Of a stretch of 26,037 bases of DNA, positions 11,200 to 20,156 are shown in pieces. The stretch's first letter is position 1. Each line of letters starts with the position of its first letter. The notes beneath the pieces are model-generated. The model saw nothing but the letters and a program-made list of their open reading frames with translations, was not told the DNA's origin and did not search any database. Made by a program: the position numbers and the translations under genes. Source of the stretch: Lojkania enalia (taxonomy: Eukaryota > Ascomycota > Dothideomycetes > Pleosporales); the NCBI GenBank assembly GCA_010094045.1, contig ML986647.1, positions 123,815-149,851 of the forward strand, read 5' to 3'.

Positions 11200-11506
11200 G
11201 TATATTTCTAGACGCCTGCAACAATACTATACTAATATAATACTAGTAATACTACTACTACTAATCTCTAGTATAATACTACTATATAAACTGAACCGAC
11301 TTAACCCCTAATATAGTACTACTATTAACTACTAGTCGTGCTGATATACCTGCAACCTAACTTAATCCCTAATATAGTACTACTATATAATAATAACTAA
11401 TTATACTAATATACCTACAACCTTAATTAACGCTAGTATTAATAACTACCATTTAATTATAAATAACCCGAATATAATATAAAGACCTGACTTATAAAAG
11501 CCTATA
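11200..11506 (+). other. Gypsy 3' untranslated region with imperfect tandem repeat
   Basis: No coding signal is seen between the pol stop and the polypurine tract. The stretch holds an imperfect tandem duplication, 11297-11357 (61 bp) and 11358-11422 (65 bp). Both units carry CCTAATATAGTACTACTAT and end in CCTGCAACC or CCTACAACC. A third, weaker relative precedes them at about 11213-11290. Its role is unknown. Confidence 0.65.
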
Positions 11507-11519
11507 ACTAAAAGGGGGG
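11507..11519 (+). other. Gypsy polypurine tract
   Basis: A purine stretch ending in AAAAGGGGGG lies immediately before the 3' LTR. It is the expected primer site for plus-strand synthesis and fixes the LTR start at 11520. Confidence 0.8.
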
Positions 11520-11826
11520 TACTATTATAATAATACTGCGACACCTCTACACCTATACTACCCTTACTATAATACCTAAACTAGCTGCTAGTAACAGCTA
11601 TTAGCTGCTAGCTAGAATATAACCGACTTATCTTAACTATAATAGAGGAAGGTTTTATTAACCCGGCTAGCCTATATAGCAGTATAGACCTAGCCTCTAT
11701 AAAAAACCTATATAATATAGATATCTCTATTCTTTATACAACGTATTAATATTTATATATAGTATATAGTAATAGAGTTAACTGCCTAAAGTACGATTAA
11801 CTAACTATACGTAAGCGTCTATAATA
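11520..11826 (+). repeat. Gypsy 3' LTR
   Basis: About 307 bp run from TACTATTATAATAATACTGC after the polypurine tract to GCGTCTATAATA. The last ~110 bp match the 5' LTR remnant at 342-451. Ends would have been TG...CA before RIP. TATAT at 11827-11831 may be the target duplication, but its partner is outside the window. Confidence 0.85.
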
Positions 11827-12084
11827 TATATATAAGAGCGAAACGCGATTCTATAAAATTAAATAGAGAGTTATTAATATTATATATTAAAAGCTATAGC
11901 AGCGCGTCGTACGCTCTTAAATTAGCCTAATTTATACGCCTGTAAGATAAGCTTAATTCTACCTTCTTATTAAATTAATAGAAGGTTATATTATAGATTT
12001 ATTATAGTTTATATATAGTATTTATAACGCTAAGAAAAAGTAGCCGCTTTAATAGTTTAGCCGCTTTAATAGTAGAATACGTTA
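11827..12084 (-). mobile_element. Fot1/pogo-like transposon family B, copy 1 (5' end fragment)
   Basis: These 250 bp align without net gaps to the 5' ends of copy A (12450-12699) and copy B (14617-14866). The fragment ends at 12082 with the terminus GAATACGT plus TA, and immediately to the right copy A begins at an internal position. In copy B the base pair just before the equivalent position (14250-14251) is TA, so copy 1 looks like a TA insertion into copy A. On the left it is cut by the Gypsy 3' LTR. The first ~60 codons of transposase lie at 11827-12005. A perfect 17-bp direct repeat sits in its terminus (12042-12058 and 12059-12075, differing only at the end). Confidence 0.82.
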
Positions 12085-12620
12085 ATAATATCTATTTAAA
12101 AGCCTGTTTTATTAAAATTATAGATATTATTATTATATTTACTATATTTTACAATTATATCTTATATAAGCTTAAACTATATATTAATAACCTCTAGATT
12201 CTCTTATTTTATTCTTTAACAATCCTTTACTTAATTAAAGGCTATTTTAAACTTATTTATACGCGCTATAAATCGTTTAAACTAATTCTTTTCTATAAGT
12301 ATTTTACTATATACGCCTAATAGTTTATCTATTCTATCTACTACCTTATATAGCCGGGGCGCAAATTTTTATAAATTAAGGTTAAGAATATATTATACGA
12401 TTATTTATTTTTTAATTACTATAAGTTTCTAGTAATTTAGTTATATATAAGAGCGAAATACAATTCTATAAAGTCGAGTAGAGAGTTGTTAATATTATAT
12501 GTTAAAAGCTATAGTAGCGCGTTATATACTTTTAAATTAACCTAATTTATATATCTATAAAATAAGCTTAATTCTATCTTCTTATTAAATTAATAGAAGG
12601 TTATATTATAGATTTATTAT
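12085..12620 (-). pseudogene. Fot1-like transposase, N-terminal part (family B copy A)
   Basis: This corresponds to residues 1 to ~178 of the copy B transposase. The start is placed at 12620 by alignment (start codon now ATA). It holds both N-terminal DNA-binding segments, the RGFAP remnant and the first catalytic motif, here N-F-N-K-T-G-F (from NFDETGF) near 12100-12120, and breaks just after it. RIP changed the catalytic Asp to Asn and introduced stops. Confidence 0.8.
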
Positions 12621-12699
12621 AGTTTGTACATAGTATTTATAATGCTAAGAAAAAGTAGCCGCTTCGATAGTTTAGCTACTTTAATAGTAGAATACGTTA
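12085..12699 (-). mobile_element. Fot1/pogo-like transposon family B, copy A (5' half)
   Basis: This 615-bp block is co-linear with 14252-14866 of copy B with no net length change. It includes the 5' terminus (GAATACGT at about 12690-12697 with TA at 12698-12699), the 5' untranslated region and the N-terminal half of transposase. It stops at 12085, where copy 1 has inserted. Its 3' half is expected beyond the left edge of the window, on the far side of copy 1 and the Gypsy. To its right is the 3' part of copy B, the apparent target. Confidence 0.8.
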
Positions 12700-12945
12700 A
12701 TAGTATTAATCTTCTAAATTACCAAATTCTATTTATAATTATTTATTTAAATTACCTTTAGTTAATTATATTTCTTTATACTTATAATAACTAGTTATAA
12801 TTAGATAATATCTATTTAAAAGCTAGGTTTATTAATATTATAATATACCTTATAAGTAAATAGCTTATATAAGTAAATAGTCTACCCTATTAACTTTTTT
12901 AACCTTTATATATAAAGCTTAATAACTAAGTAATATAATAGTAAT
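12700..12945 (-). other. 3' untranslated region of family B copy B, with a short internal echo
   Basis: No coding signal is seen. At 12805-12846 about 42 bp resemble the first catalytic motif region of the family B transposase (12085-12126): the first 19 bases are identical, then similarity fades. The rest is AT-rich and unremarkable. Confidence 0.5.
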
Positions 12946-14787
12946 TTACAACTTGCGCGATTATTCTATAACAACCTCTATATCCTTCTAGCATATATAA
13001 AAATTATACCCAGTTTTATTATAACGGCTATAACGCGCTTTATACTATCCGCTCGTATCTAATCGCACCCTAAATTAGCGTATTATAGCCCGAGTTTCCT
13101 CCTTATTATCTTTTTTAGCAATAATTATCTCTCCTTATACTTTTATTAGGGTCTCTTACGCTTAAATCCGCCTTTTTTTCTACTATTTCTATTTTATTAC
13201 TACTTTATTCGCTTCTTAAAGGCTGACGATTTTATTATATNNNNNNNNNNTAGTACCACGAGTCTTCTTAAAGGGCTGAGAGCTTATAGATACTTCAGCA
13301 GCTATATATAAAGATCCCTTACTATATAATACTATACTACTATACTAAATATACTTTCTTTTACGCGTTTTATACTTAGTTACTTCTTCTAATTACCTTT
13401 TAAGCTTAGAGTTGCAAGCTTAAAGAAGCGTATTTTAATGTAGTATTAACTTAGCACCTTTTATAAGCTGTAAGAATCCTTCTTACACCTCTTTTAATAA
13501 TCGTATAAAGGACTTTTATATAAGTATTAATTGTAACCTAAATTTATATATATTACTTAGAGTTTTAGACTACTAGGAGTCTTCTTATAGAAGTAGTTCT
13601 AGTAGGATATGTAGTTGTATATTAAAGCGATTTAATATAACCTGCGTATTTAGAGAAACAATTTCTATTACTTTAAAGGCCTTTCGATAGTTTTTATACG
13701 TAAATATATTAAAAAACGCGTCCTTAAAGACTAGAAGAAAGCCTTTTTTATTAATATAGTAGACGCGTCGGCGCGCTAAGTCTTATATATACTATAAATA
13801 CTTCAGCTTTAATAGTAAGAAGTAAACTATATTAAGAAGCTGAAGTATATACGATAAATAAAAAGGTATATAAAACGTTAGAATCTTTTACATAAGATAG
13901 TAATCTTTAAATTCCTAGTTAAGGTAGCTTTTATAGCCGTCTAAAATAAGTAGCCTATATAACCCTACCTAATATATCTTTATATACTTATTAAAGTACT
14001 TTAGCTACTTAAAACTAAGCGTATTATTTATTCAGCCGTTTTTAAAGACTAAAATTTTCCAATTATATAGTATATCTACTTTTTTATACTATATAAAGAT
14101 ATAGACGCGTCCTTTATAGATAATAAATAGTAGGGTCGTATACGCAGCAGCGCAGATACTCTAGATAACTATAATCTACTTATAATTATCTAGCTATATA
14201 AGAGTAGGCCTTATATAATATTCTAAACCTATAACAACCTTTATAATATTAATAATACCTATCTAAAAGCCTATCTTATTAAAGTTGTAGATATTATTAT
14301 TATATATACTATATTTCGCAATTATATCTTATATAAGCTTAAACTATATATTAATAACCTCTAGATTTTCTTATTTTATTCTTTAGCAATCTTTTACTCG
14401 ATTAAAGGCTGTTTTAAACTTGTTTATATACGCTATAAATCGTTTAGACTAATTCTTTTCTATAGATATTTTACTACATACGTTTAATAGTTTATCTACT
14501 ATATCTACTACCTTATATAGCCGGGGCGCAAATCCTCGCGAATTAAAGTTAAGAATATATTATACGATTGTTTATTCTTCGGTTACTATAAGCTTCTAGT
14601 AATTTAGTTATATATAAGGGCGAAACGCGATTCTATAAAGTTGAGTAGAGAGTTGTTAATATTATATGTTAAAAGCTATAGCAGTACGTTATACACTCTT
14701 AAACTAGCCTAATTTATACGCCTATAAGGTAAGCTCAATTCTACCTTCTTATTAAATTAATAAAAGGTCGTATTATAGATTTATTAT
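12946..14787 (-). pseudogene. Fot1/pogo-like transposase with C-terminal zinc knuckle (family B copy B)
   Basis: One frame of about 614 codons, full of RIP stops. The start is placed at 14787 (ATA, ex-ATG) just upstream of EGRIEL. The HTH segments are followed by VTEE and SRGFAPRL (about 14570-14530), then 'SKRFIA' (about 14440). The catalytic motif DETGF is N-K-I-G-F (14266-14286), followed by GNREW as G/D-N-Y-K-* (14173-14190). The second Asp is intact in LDGYKS (GAC on 13939-13941), and remnants of a 'LPPHLSHILQPLD' stretch follow. The C terminus has Y-x2-Y-x4-Y-x4-C at about 12991-13032, an exact CX2CX4HX4C knuckle after undoing C-to-Y and H-to-Y changes. The frame is the same on both sides of the assembly gap. 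It is dead. Confidence 0.88.
13241..13250. other. Assembly gap (10 N)
   Basis: Ten ambiguous bases interrupt the copy B transposase between its catalytic core and its C-terminal zinc knuckle. The frame is conserved across it as drawn, but the true length may differ. Assembly breaks are common in nested near-identical repeats. Confidence 0.95.
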
Positions 14788-14866
14788 AGTTCGTACGTAG
14801 TGTTTATAATACTAAGAAAAAGTAGCCGCTTCGATAGTTTAACCGCTTTAATGGTAGAATACGTTA
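14252..14866 (-). repeat. 615-bp direct repeat (family B 5' half), partner of 12085-12699
   Basis: Co-linear with copy A over its whole length. The last 250 bp are present a third time at 11835-12084. Differences are mainly transitions. It explains the repetition across 11.8-14.9 kb: it is transposon stacking, not a tandem gene array. Confidence 0.88.
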
Positions 14867-15042
14867 TCTAAAAACTATTTTAGTAGACTAAAATAGTTTA
14901 AGTTATAATATTTCTAGAGTCTCTTCTTTAGATTCTAATATAGGTATTAGTTCTTCTAGTAGAAAGCTATAATAATATCGTTAACGTAGATAAATAGAAT
15001 TAACTACTTATTAATATAGACGTATAGAAGCCCTCTAATTAG
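14867..15042 (-). pseudogene. Copia-3 RT fragment containing the YVDD motif
   Basis: Third segment of the old Copia-3 element in reading order (23404-25895, then 20157-21545, then this one). Read on the minus strand, the RT sequence interrupted by Copia-2 at 20157 resumes here with a short linker, then 'LLYVYINK' and the catalytic motif Y-V-N-D at 14977-14988, followed by IIIAF. Only the first Asp is changed by RIP. Downstream, the reading is cut at 14866 by family B copy B. The RNase H part of Copia-3 is not in the window. Confidence 0.8.
15038..15042. repeat. Target-site duplication ATTAG, left of Copia-2
   Basis: ATTAG precedes the left LTR at 15043 and is repeated exactly at 20152-20156 after the right LTR. 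The duplicated bases lie in the RT gene of Copia-3. Confidence 0.92.
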
Positions 15043-15206
15043 TATTAAGCTATAGTAGACAGAGTAGGAGGAAGCATGTTATTATTACTTGCTTAGTGAA
15101 GCGCGCTCTCTAGAAGAACTATCTAAATAGAGCTAGTTCTAATTAGGACTAGTCTATAAACGCTAATATTTATAAAGTCTATTACCTTAATATCTACCCT
15201 CTAATA
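15043..15206 (-). repeat. Copia-2 3' LTR (left)
   Basis: 164 bp, gap-free partner of 19988-20151. Both begin TATTAAGCTATAG and end CCCTCTAATA on the plus strand. TA...TA ends derive from TG...CA. Confidence 0.93.
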
Positions 15207-15219
15207 TACCCCCCAGACT
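15207..15219 (-). other. Copia-2 polypurine tract
   Basis: On the minus strand this reads TTAGTCTGGGGGG and then TA before the 3' LTR. It is the G-rich primer site for plus-strand synthesis, placed exactly where the element model needs it. Confidence 0.72.
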
Positions 15220-15276
15220 AAACGGAAACTACGGCATATATCTATATACATTACTCGATAGTAGCTTCTACTAGTA

Positions 15277-18200
15277 CTAACCGTGAGCGATTAACGCTTC
15301 TTCTATATCTAGTTGCTATAGGAATCGACTATAAGCTTCGGCAGAGAGGGGCTTAGTTAAACCATCTACTACTATATTAACTATTGTAATATATTCGAGT
15401 TATAATCGACCGAGAGCTACTTACTCCTTAATCTAGTAATAATAGATATCGATATACTTACTTCGCTGGTAGTATCCTTTCTATTTAATAAGCTTAATAG
15501 CTAGTAGATTATTAACGTAAAGCTTTAGGGGTTGAAGTATTTTATATAATATACCTAGCTTAGTATAGAGTTAATAGAGCTATGCTACTTCCTTAGCTAT
15601 ATATATAATAGCTACGTATTCAGCTTCTATTATTAATATTATTACTAACCGCTTCTTAAAAGATTAATAGCAAATTATTCCTCTAAATAGCTTAAATAGA
15701 TATTTAGCTGTCGATTTACAATCCTTATAATTAGTATATAACAAATCTAAGTAGCTTATAAGAGGTGCTTCTAGTATGTAGGTAAAGTACTCGATTAGTA
15801 CTCCTTAAACTCTATCTAGTACTAAAAACTTTATAACGTAGTTATACGTAGTATAGAGATAATCTACAATCTATAACGTATACTTATAGTATAAACTTGT
15901 CAGATTACTACTAAAGCGTCCTAAGAAGGCGATATAATATATAATATCTAGTTATATAAAGTATATAGGATATAGTAACTTACTAATAACTAACTAATAT
16001 TTGTTAAACAATTTAGTATTACAGACGTCTTCCTTAGGGTAAACTATAAGTTTAATAGCTAAGAGATTAAACGGTATACTGCGCTTGCAGTAGTTCTCTT
16101 ACTAAAGTATTAATACGAGTTTCTTAATATATAATTCTATAGAGAACTCTATTATATATATTATATAATCGCGCGCGATGCAGATTCTAAGGTAATAGTT
16201 TAGTAGGCTAAGATCGCGACATTTATAGGTACTTATAACCATTTGTTTTATAGCTGTTATACCTTTAGCTGTTAGATAAATAAAGAGCAGATCGTCGATA
16301 TATACGACAATAATCTGCTATAGCTCTTTACTAATAAAGATATATAGATTAGAATTAAGAGGTCTATATCTATATAATATTAAGTAGCGACTAATCTCTT
16401 TATACTAAAGTTGTAGTAACTAGTAGAGACTATAAAGTACTTTATTAAGTTGTATAATTGTACTATCTAGTAGTCGAGCGTAGATAGGGTTATTTTCGTC
16501 TATCTTTCTATTTAGGAAGGCTATAACGATATTAACCTGGTTATACTCTAGATTAAAAGTGTTAACTAGTACTAGAATTAATTTAATAGTTATAGAGCGT
16601 GCTACTTCTATATATATATCTTCCTAGAGATCTAAATATTAGCAATTACTATAGATAACAAGGCGTACTTTATACTATACTAGATATCCTTTATTATTAA
16701 ACTTGTATTTATATACCTATTTAGTAGGTAGTATAGTAGTTCTAGCTAATATATAATTAACAATCTACTAGGTGCTGTTCTCTATATATAATTCTATTTC
16801 TTCTTCCTCTACCTTATACTACTACTTTAAGTATTGATATACGCGCGCCTGCTTTAGTAAAGTAGGCTTAGATAGGAGATTTAGATCGTCTCTTATACTG
16901 TAAATATCTGTTGTAACTGCTAAAGCGAAATTTTATATAAGAGTAATAAAAATGCTCGGTATTACCTTATCTTAAAGAGATACGTTATTAACTGTTAATA
17001 CTATATTTAGATTAAACTATTAGGGCGTATAATATAAGGATCGACGTATAGGCTTAGCTAGTAGAGCTGCCGTCTTACGAGGACGGCCACGAGGCTTCTT
17101 TACTAGTAGTAGAGGTAGCGGCGACGGCGATGGATTATTCTCATTACTCTGTTGCTCGTCCATCTCTTATTACTCCTACCTAAAATCGTATCCTCTATCT
17201 TACTTAAGAAGATTAATATATTCGTTATTATTTAGCTGTAAAGGTATCTATAGAAACGTTAGCTGCGGCGGTAATACACCCCCTAGATTCTATATATCCT
17301 CTAGATAGTTAAATTCCTCTTCCTAGATATATAGACGCTTGTTATATTAAGCTTTTTAAGCTTAATAAGGTACGTAGCCTACGACTAATAAGCGTTAGGA
17401 GAAGGTTATAGAGCTTAATTATATAACCTTTTTACTCTATAGATCCTATATAAGAAATATCCGAGATCCCTTACGGCTAATTATATAGCTCTTATAGCTG
17501 CGTTTTTTAAACTTCTTACTCTTAATACAACTCTCCTTTAGAATAAGTATATAACTAATCTCTTCCTAATAGCAAAAGTTGTAGAGATTTAGTACTAGAT
17601 TTTAACAACCTAAAAATTTGTTAAATACTTATAAAGGTGTTTTACTATTAGTAAGTACTATAGTAAGTAATAGATTAAGGAGCTGTACTATATACTTTGC
17701 GGCGTATAGCTAGAATATTAGTAGTAGGTGCAGCGCTCCGATAAAGATGTATCATACTTTATCTATAGTAAGCTTATTACTAGCCTTAGTAACGCTGTTC
17801 TAGTGTACTATATATAATATTAAAGGCTGTAACTATATTCCCTACTTCTTAAAATATTTAACAGTTACCTAATTAATAAAGCATTTATTATTATTAAGAT
17901 AATAGACTTTAATAATATTATTATACTAGGTAGTAACTATTCTATTAAAATTAAGTAGTACTTGAGTAATTTCTACGCGGGATTTAATAAAGTAGATCTA
18001 TTAATAGCGTATAAAATCGTCTGTAAGGAGTAACTAGTATTACTCTCTATTAGAACCTAGTAGTAAGATATAACTAACAACGTTGAGATATACGATATTA
18101 AATACTTGCTAAACTTAATATTATAGAGTATAAGAGATCTATTAATAACCTTTTACCTTATAGTATATCTCGCAGTTAAACTTCTTAGTATTTTTAAGCT

Positions 18201-19960
18201 TTAAGCTATTAACGGTCTTAAGTAGCTGCTTTAAATTGTCTAGGTTTGTATAGCCCCAGATTTCGTAAGCTTCTTATAGGGTGATCTCTCGCTCTTAAGC
18301 TAGCTATAAGTCTTAGAAAGAGAATACAGCGACGTAGGCTATTAAGAAAGCTGCTTATACCTCGTCTATATACTTAAGGAAAGTAGGTATTCTATTAATT
18401 TTAGGGACGTAGGCAATCTTACTATCGTCCTTAATACGTAGTAGCTTCTGATAGAGACTATAGTAATATAGTCCTTTCAGTCGAAGCTAACTTAGGGAGA
18501 TAATAGAGACGCAGAGACTTAGACAGTATAGTACTTCTATAAAGTATATATTAATAGTACTACTACTAGCTAGGGAAATACGAAGCTGTATTATACCTTC
18601 ACCTTCTACTCTAGTAAGACTACTACCTGTCTTTACATGTCCTATACTAGATTATCCTATTAAGATAAACTTGGTCCTATTATTATATATATACTTGTTA
18701 GCTCTAGTATTAAAGATAATTTAATTCTTATAGGGCCTCTATAGTATTTGCTCGATTGTATATCGTAGTATTAATAAGACCTGAGTATTATAGCTACTTA
18801 CTAATATACTAGTAATAGTACTAAAATTAGCTAATAGTATATAGTTTAATTAAGCTAATTAGATTAATTTTTATACTAATTCTAGGTATTTATTAAAGAA
18901 TTATTTCGATACCTTCTCTAGATATATAAACTAGCAGTTCAATCTACCTCCTAGATATTCGTATTAGCAGCTAGGATAGTACCTCCTTTCTATAGGCTTA
19001 CTGTTAGTAGGCTTACTTCTAGTCTTAATATTACTCTTACCCTTACCTTTACGCTAATTACTGCTAGGCTACTATATATCTTTTAGCTATACTCGAAGTA
19101 CTATTACCTTCTTAACTAGATTCTCTTAATATAATTCATTATTAATCTCGTTAATTATAGCATTAATATCTAGAACTCTACCTTAATATAAGATCTAACA
19201 CTATTACTACACGTAGGTTTTAAATTAATCTTTAATAGCGACGATAAACTAAAATATAATACCTTTAAGACTAGGCTTAAGATCGATATTATCTAATCGC
19301 GTAAGACCAGCTTTAAATTTACTAGTAAATTAAAATATACTATTATAGTAACTACTATACAGGCTAAAGAAATTAGCCTAGAAGGTATACTCCTCTATAA
19401 GACCTTACTCTTTATAGTGCTTAAGGATAGCATCTAAGAGTACTCCTACTATCTTATATAAGCGTAGACCTTCAAGTATCTCTTGGTAAACTGTAGCGAG
19501 TAGAATACTTATAATAAAGGCTTCCTTCTCGATATAGTCGCGGTAGTTCTTCTACTATAAGTTATATTATACCTTATAGGCGTTATTAGTGCGTCGAATG
19601 TTCTTAAAATTACTTTACCAGACGAGCCTTACTACCTATAGCTCTATATCGTCTGGATGCGGTAGTAGGTTCTAATATATCAGCTTGCTAGGCTTAAGTA
19701 GTAGAGATGCTCCTTCCAGGATATTTTTAGCAGCCTTACTAACGACTTGATTTCGTAAGGCGGCTTCCTATAGTAAAATGTTCTTACTATCCTTTATTAG
19801 GTTTATAACTCCTTTATAGTCTGCTGTAATAGTATCGCATCCTATATTAGTAGCGTAAGCTAAGCTCGGTTAGTTAACTAGATACTACTATTAAGCTATC
19901 TATTAGTTAGTAATAGTAAGCTAGGGATCGATATAATAATTAATCTAATTTATTATAGGC
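15277..19960 (-). pseudogene. Copia-2 Gag-Pol polyprotein (RIP-degraded, single frame, AT-hook-like motif)
   Basis: One frame of about 1,560 codons. The N terminus is near 19960 (start codon uncertain; IDP-LTITN at about 19930). Gag is at about 19000-19900, with a Cys/His cluster near 18940-18990. Protease and the integrase core follow to about 17750. The linker before RT contains KKPRGRPRKT (17071-17100), in frame and undamaged. RT contains an intact VVYIDDLLFI (YIDD at 16291-16302). RNase H is at about 15400-15650 (degraded DADWAG-type region). The protein ends VDGLTKPLSAEAY (about 15357-15319), ..., EEALIAHG and a stop at 15277-15279. In-frame spacing of the gag, AT-hook, YIDD and final stop positions confirms a single frame. 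Many internal TAG and TAA codons make it dead. Confidence 0.9.
17071..17100 (-). other. AT-hook-like motif coded within Copia-2 polyprotein
   Basis: The minus strand encodes KKPRGRPRKT with no stop or damaged residue. PRGRPRK matches the AT-hook core (GRP flanked by basic residues), which binds the minor groove of AT-rich DNA. It sits in the integrase-to-RT linker, preceded by a Ser/Pro-rich stretch. AT-hook or chromodomain tails on integrases are known targeting modules in other retroelements; that role here is an inference. Confidence 0.6.
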
Positions 19961-19975
19961 CGAAAGTACAGCTAA

Positions 19976-19987
19976 GGGCTTATAACC
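19976..19987 (-). promoter_or_regulatory. Copia-2 primer-binding site (half-tRNA initiator Met type)
   Basis: The minus strand reads GGTTATAAGCCC immediately after the 5' LTR. With the RIP change reverted (GGTTATGAGCCC) it is complementary to GGGCTCATAACC, the anticodon arm of initiator tRNA-Met. It is the same site, with the same G-to-A change, as in Copia-1. Confidence 0.82.
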
Positions 19988-20151
19988 TATTAAGCTATAG
20001 TAAATAGAGTGGGAGGAAGTATATTATTATTACTTGCTTAGTAAAGCGCGCTCTCTAGAAGAACTATCTAAATAGAGCTAGTCCTAATTAGAACTAGTTT
20101 ATAAACGCTAATGTTTGTAAGGTCTATTACCTCGATATCTACCCTCTAATA
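19988..20151 (-). repeat. Copia-2 5' LTR (right)
   Basis: 164-bp partner of 15043-15206, next to the primer-binding site. By position it contains the promoter of the element; no individual promoter element is identifiable. Confidence 0.93.
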
Positions 20152-20156
20152 ATTAG
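20152..20156. repeat. Target-site duplication ATTAG, right of Copia-2
   Basis: Exact repeat of 15038-15042. It bounds Copia-2 and marks where the Copia-3 RT sequence resumes. Confidence 0.92.

Larger units (their letters stand above)
342..11826 (+). mobile_element. Ty3/Gypsy chromovirus retrotransposon, RIP-inactivated, interrupted by Copia-1
   Basis: This is a Metaviridae-type LTR retrotransposon. In order it has a truncated 5' LTR (342-451), gag, protease with a DTGA remnant, reverse transcriptase, RNase H, integrase, a C-terminal chromodomain, a polypurine tract and a 3' LTR (11520-11826). The protease-RT-RNaseH-integrase order and the chromodomain place it among chromoviruses, which are common in fungi. 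Its integrase gene is split by Copia-1; removing 4316-9974 restores the reading frame exactly. The 5' LTR is cut by family A copy 1. The 3' LTR abuts a family B pogo fragment, the apparent insertion target. Stops are dense and the RT active-site aspartates are Asn codons, so it is dead. Confidence 0.93.
12700..14866 (-). mobile_element. Fot1/pogo-like transposon family B, copy B (nearly complete, 3' end interrupted)
   Basis: A Tc1/mariner-superfamily element with a Fot1-type transposase and a C-terminal zinc knuckle. Its 5' terminus is at 14864, followed by TA at 14865-14866 and then Copia-3 RT sequence. The 3' untranslated region runs from 12945 to at least 12700, where copy A begins. No left terminal inverted repeat is seen in the window, so the rest of its 3' end should lie on the far side of copy A. 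An assembly gap (13241-13250) lies within it. Confidence 0.82.
15043..20151 (-). mobile_element. Copia-2: complete Ty1/Copia LTR retrotransposon inserted in Copia-3
   Basis: This 5,109-bp element has 164-bp LTRs (15043-15206 and 19988-20151), ATTAG target duplications, a tRNA-iMet-type primer site, one long polyprotein frame and a polypurine tract next to the left LTR. It lies on the minus strand, so the right LTR is the 5' LTR. Its LTRs are unrelated to those of Copia-1, so it is a different family. I counted about 14 differences between the LTRs, all transitions. Stops occur throughout, but several motifs including YIDD remain intact. Confidence 0.95.

Noticed and set aside
11835..14866. 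Three ~250-bp direct repeats read as a satellite or tandem gene array
   Set aside because: The repeats are the 5' ends of one transposon family with coding sequence attached, and their junctions fit TA insertions.
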